A stretch of DNA of 64,000 nucleotides from Macrostomum hystrix (taxonomy: Eukaryota; Platyhelminthes; Macrostomidae), in assembly GCA_950097015.1 (NCBI GenBank), contig CATNEN010000025.1, positions 3,883,001 through 3,947,000 on the forward strand, in the 5' to 3' direction. A model generated the notes under the pieces. That model saw only the letters and a program-made list of their open reading frames with translations. It was not told where the DNA came from and ran no database searches. The position numbers and the translations under genes were made by a program. Below, in pieces: positions 62,904-64,000 of the stretch. How positions within the stretch are numbered: the first letter of the stretch is position 1; each line of letters begins with the position of its first letter.

Positions 62904-64000
62904 ATGCCTCAAACATTTACTCCAGTTTTCTGCCCAGGTTTTAACATACATTATTCATTTGCTTTCCCCCATCAATGCACACGTGATCACCTGCTGGCTG
63001 TCGAGTTGGAATATCAACGAGGCATGATACCTCAAGACCTGTACGACGTATGGTTTCGAATTAAATTAAATCGAATGTGACTGATTTTGGCTCTAGATCA
63101 ATGCTGTACTGGGACGTGCGCTAAGATTTTCTAGTTAGGCGATTTTCAATGCAGCTCTGTTAACGAGTATTTGCCGTCTGGTGTCACTGCCGATGACTTG
63201 CTAAATGACGGGTTGCCGCTCAAGCGTTGTTGCCGTGGTTGCTACCACCTGGATTGGAGGCCTGGCTTGCCCGGCCATCTGTTGGAGCGGTGTTTCGACT
63301 TTGTAGATGATGCTAATAGGACTATGACTTCCATGCGTGCTAGCCATTTGATTGATTGTGCCCGAAATTTAGGTAAAGCAGAACTATGGGAGTCATCTTT
63401 GTCCTCAGTGCTGAGTGTTTTGCCTGTTGGGTCGCTAGATCACACGGTCGCCACGTGTCTACTGTTCGCCGTCAGCGTTTTTGAGAATTGGCGACGCTAC
63501 AGCGAGCTGATGAGGCGCGATGCAGCGTGTTGTATCACCGTAGATGGCTTCGCAAAGTACACAAAAGCAATATCAGTTGCCATGCGCCGTACCCAACGTT
63601 GGGTGGATGGTTCACCGATGAGCGTATCGAGCGTTGCTATCTGTGCGTATCTGGAAATGGCTACTGGCAGGAACCGCACCCTGACTGATTGGGATGCCGA
63701 AATTAAGAAAAGGTGCCACGACGTACGCGTCATTTTAGATTTACTTGATGACGGCGATTATCATCGGAGGCTTGAAGATGCTGTTAGTGCGCACTCGCGA
63801 GTTGATACCTGGCCGAGTCCACGACATCACTACAAGGAGTACGTCGCCACTAGATACCTACATATAGCGTCTGGATCGAGCTGCGGCGCTAAAGCTCACA
63901 GTTCTGATGGCAAGCAGCACGTTTCATCTCAATAAGCGTGGGCTTTTTGAGTGCTTGCCCGCTGCCGACATTTTGACCTGGCTTGACCTGGAGCCTCTGC
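62904..64000 (+). pseudogene. Toti-like RNA-dependent RNA polymerase, N-terminal part, broken and cut by window end
   Basis: One frame from ATG 62904 to TAA at 63933-63935, interrupted by TGA at 63078-63080 and TAG at about 63132, with a frame change near 63900; coding-like sequence then runs off the window. Features seen: LPVGSLDHTVATCLLFAV, a helical segment reminiscent of the region before the polymerase core in toti-like viruses; RYLHIASGSS near 63860; and a NKRGLFECLP segment in the shifted frame, where such polymerases have a conserved approach to motif F. The catalytic motifs (A to C) would lie beyond the window. Family assignment is by pattern recollection only. Confidence 0.45.

Overview
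This is animal nuclear DNA. It has spliced genes with GT-AG introns, AATAAA poly(A) signals, tRNA-derived SINEs, DNA-transposon relics and very large tandem arrays. The best guess is a flatworm of the Macrostomum type. Three conserved genes have a splice acceptor 4-26 nt before the ATG, as expected with spliced-leader trans-splicing, and one locus (58586-58618) holds what looks like the 3' end of a Macrostomum-type spliced leader. The species call rests on recollection of that leader and was not tested by any search.

Layout: 1-1557, a 32-bp minisatellite. 3176-4419 (-), ribosomal protein eL8/RPL7A, two exons. 5650-6252, a non-autonomous DNA transposon with 48-bp terminal inverted repeats, an 8-bp target duplication and a Merlin-like transposase tail. 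8665-10134 (+), a secreted PAN-like plus glycine-rich (ALK-type) protein, four exons. 11449-16604 (-), a full TECPR2 homologue in five exons, with a coding minisatellite and a C-terminal LIR motif on its own small exon. 17373-48838, 31.5 kb of a 26-bp satellite with nested higher-order repeats. 50092-52183 (-), calcineurin B, three exons, with a 41-bp minisatellite in its first intron. 53183-53587, a second transposon with a related transposase tail. 55142-56125 (-), the 3' part of a C2H2 zinc-finger gene. 58586-64000, a GC-richer insert that begins with the spliced-leader-like sequence and carries broken virus-like open frames, followed by the window edge.

The host genes are unrelated neighbours, not an operon: a ribosomal protein, an autophagy/trafficking scaffold, a calcium-dependent phosphatase subunit, a secreted protein and a zinc-finger protein. 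The main points of interest are the insert at 58.6-64 kb (possible endogenous toti-like dsRNA virus next to spliced-leader sequence), the internal amplification history of the satellites, and the TECPR2 tail exon. Exon boundaries were placed by reading splice signals and checking phase; similarity statements come from family knowledge and no search was run.
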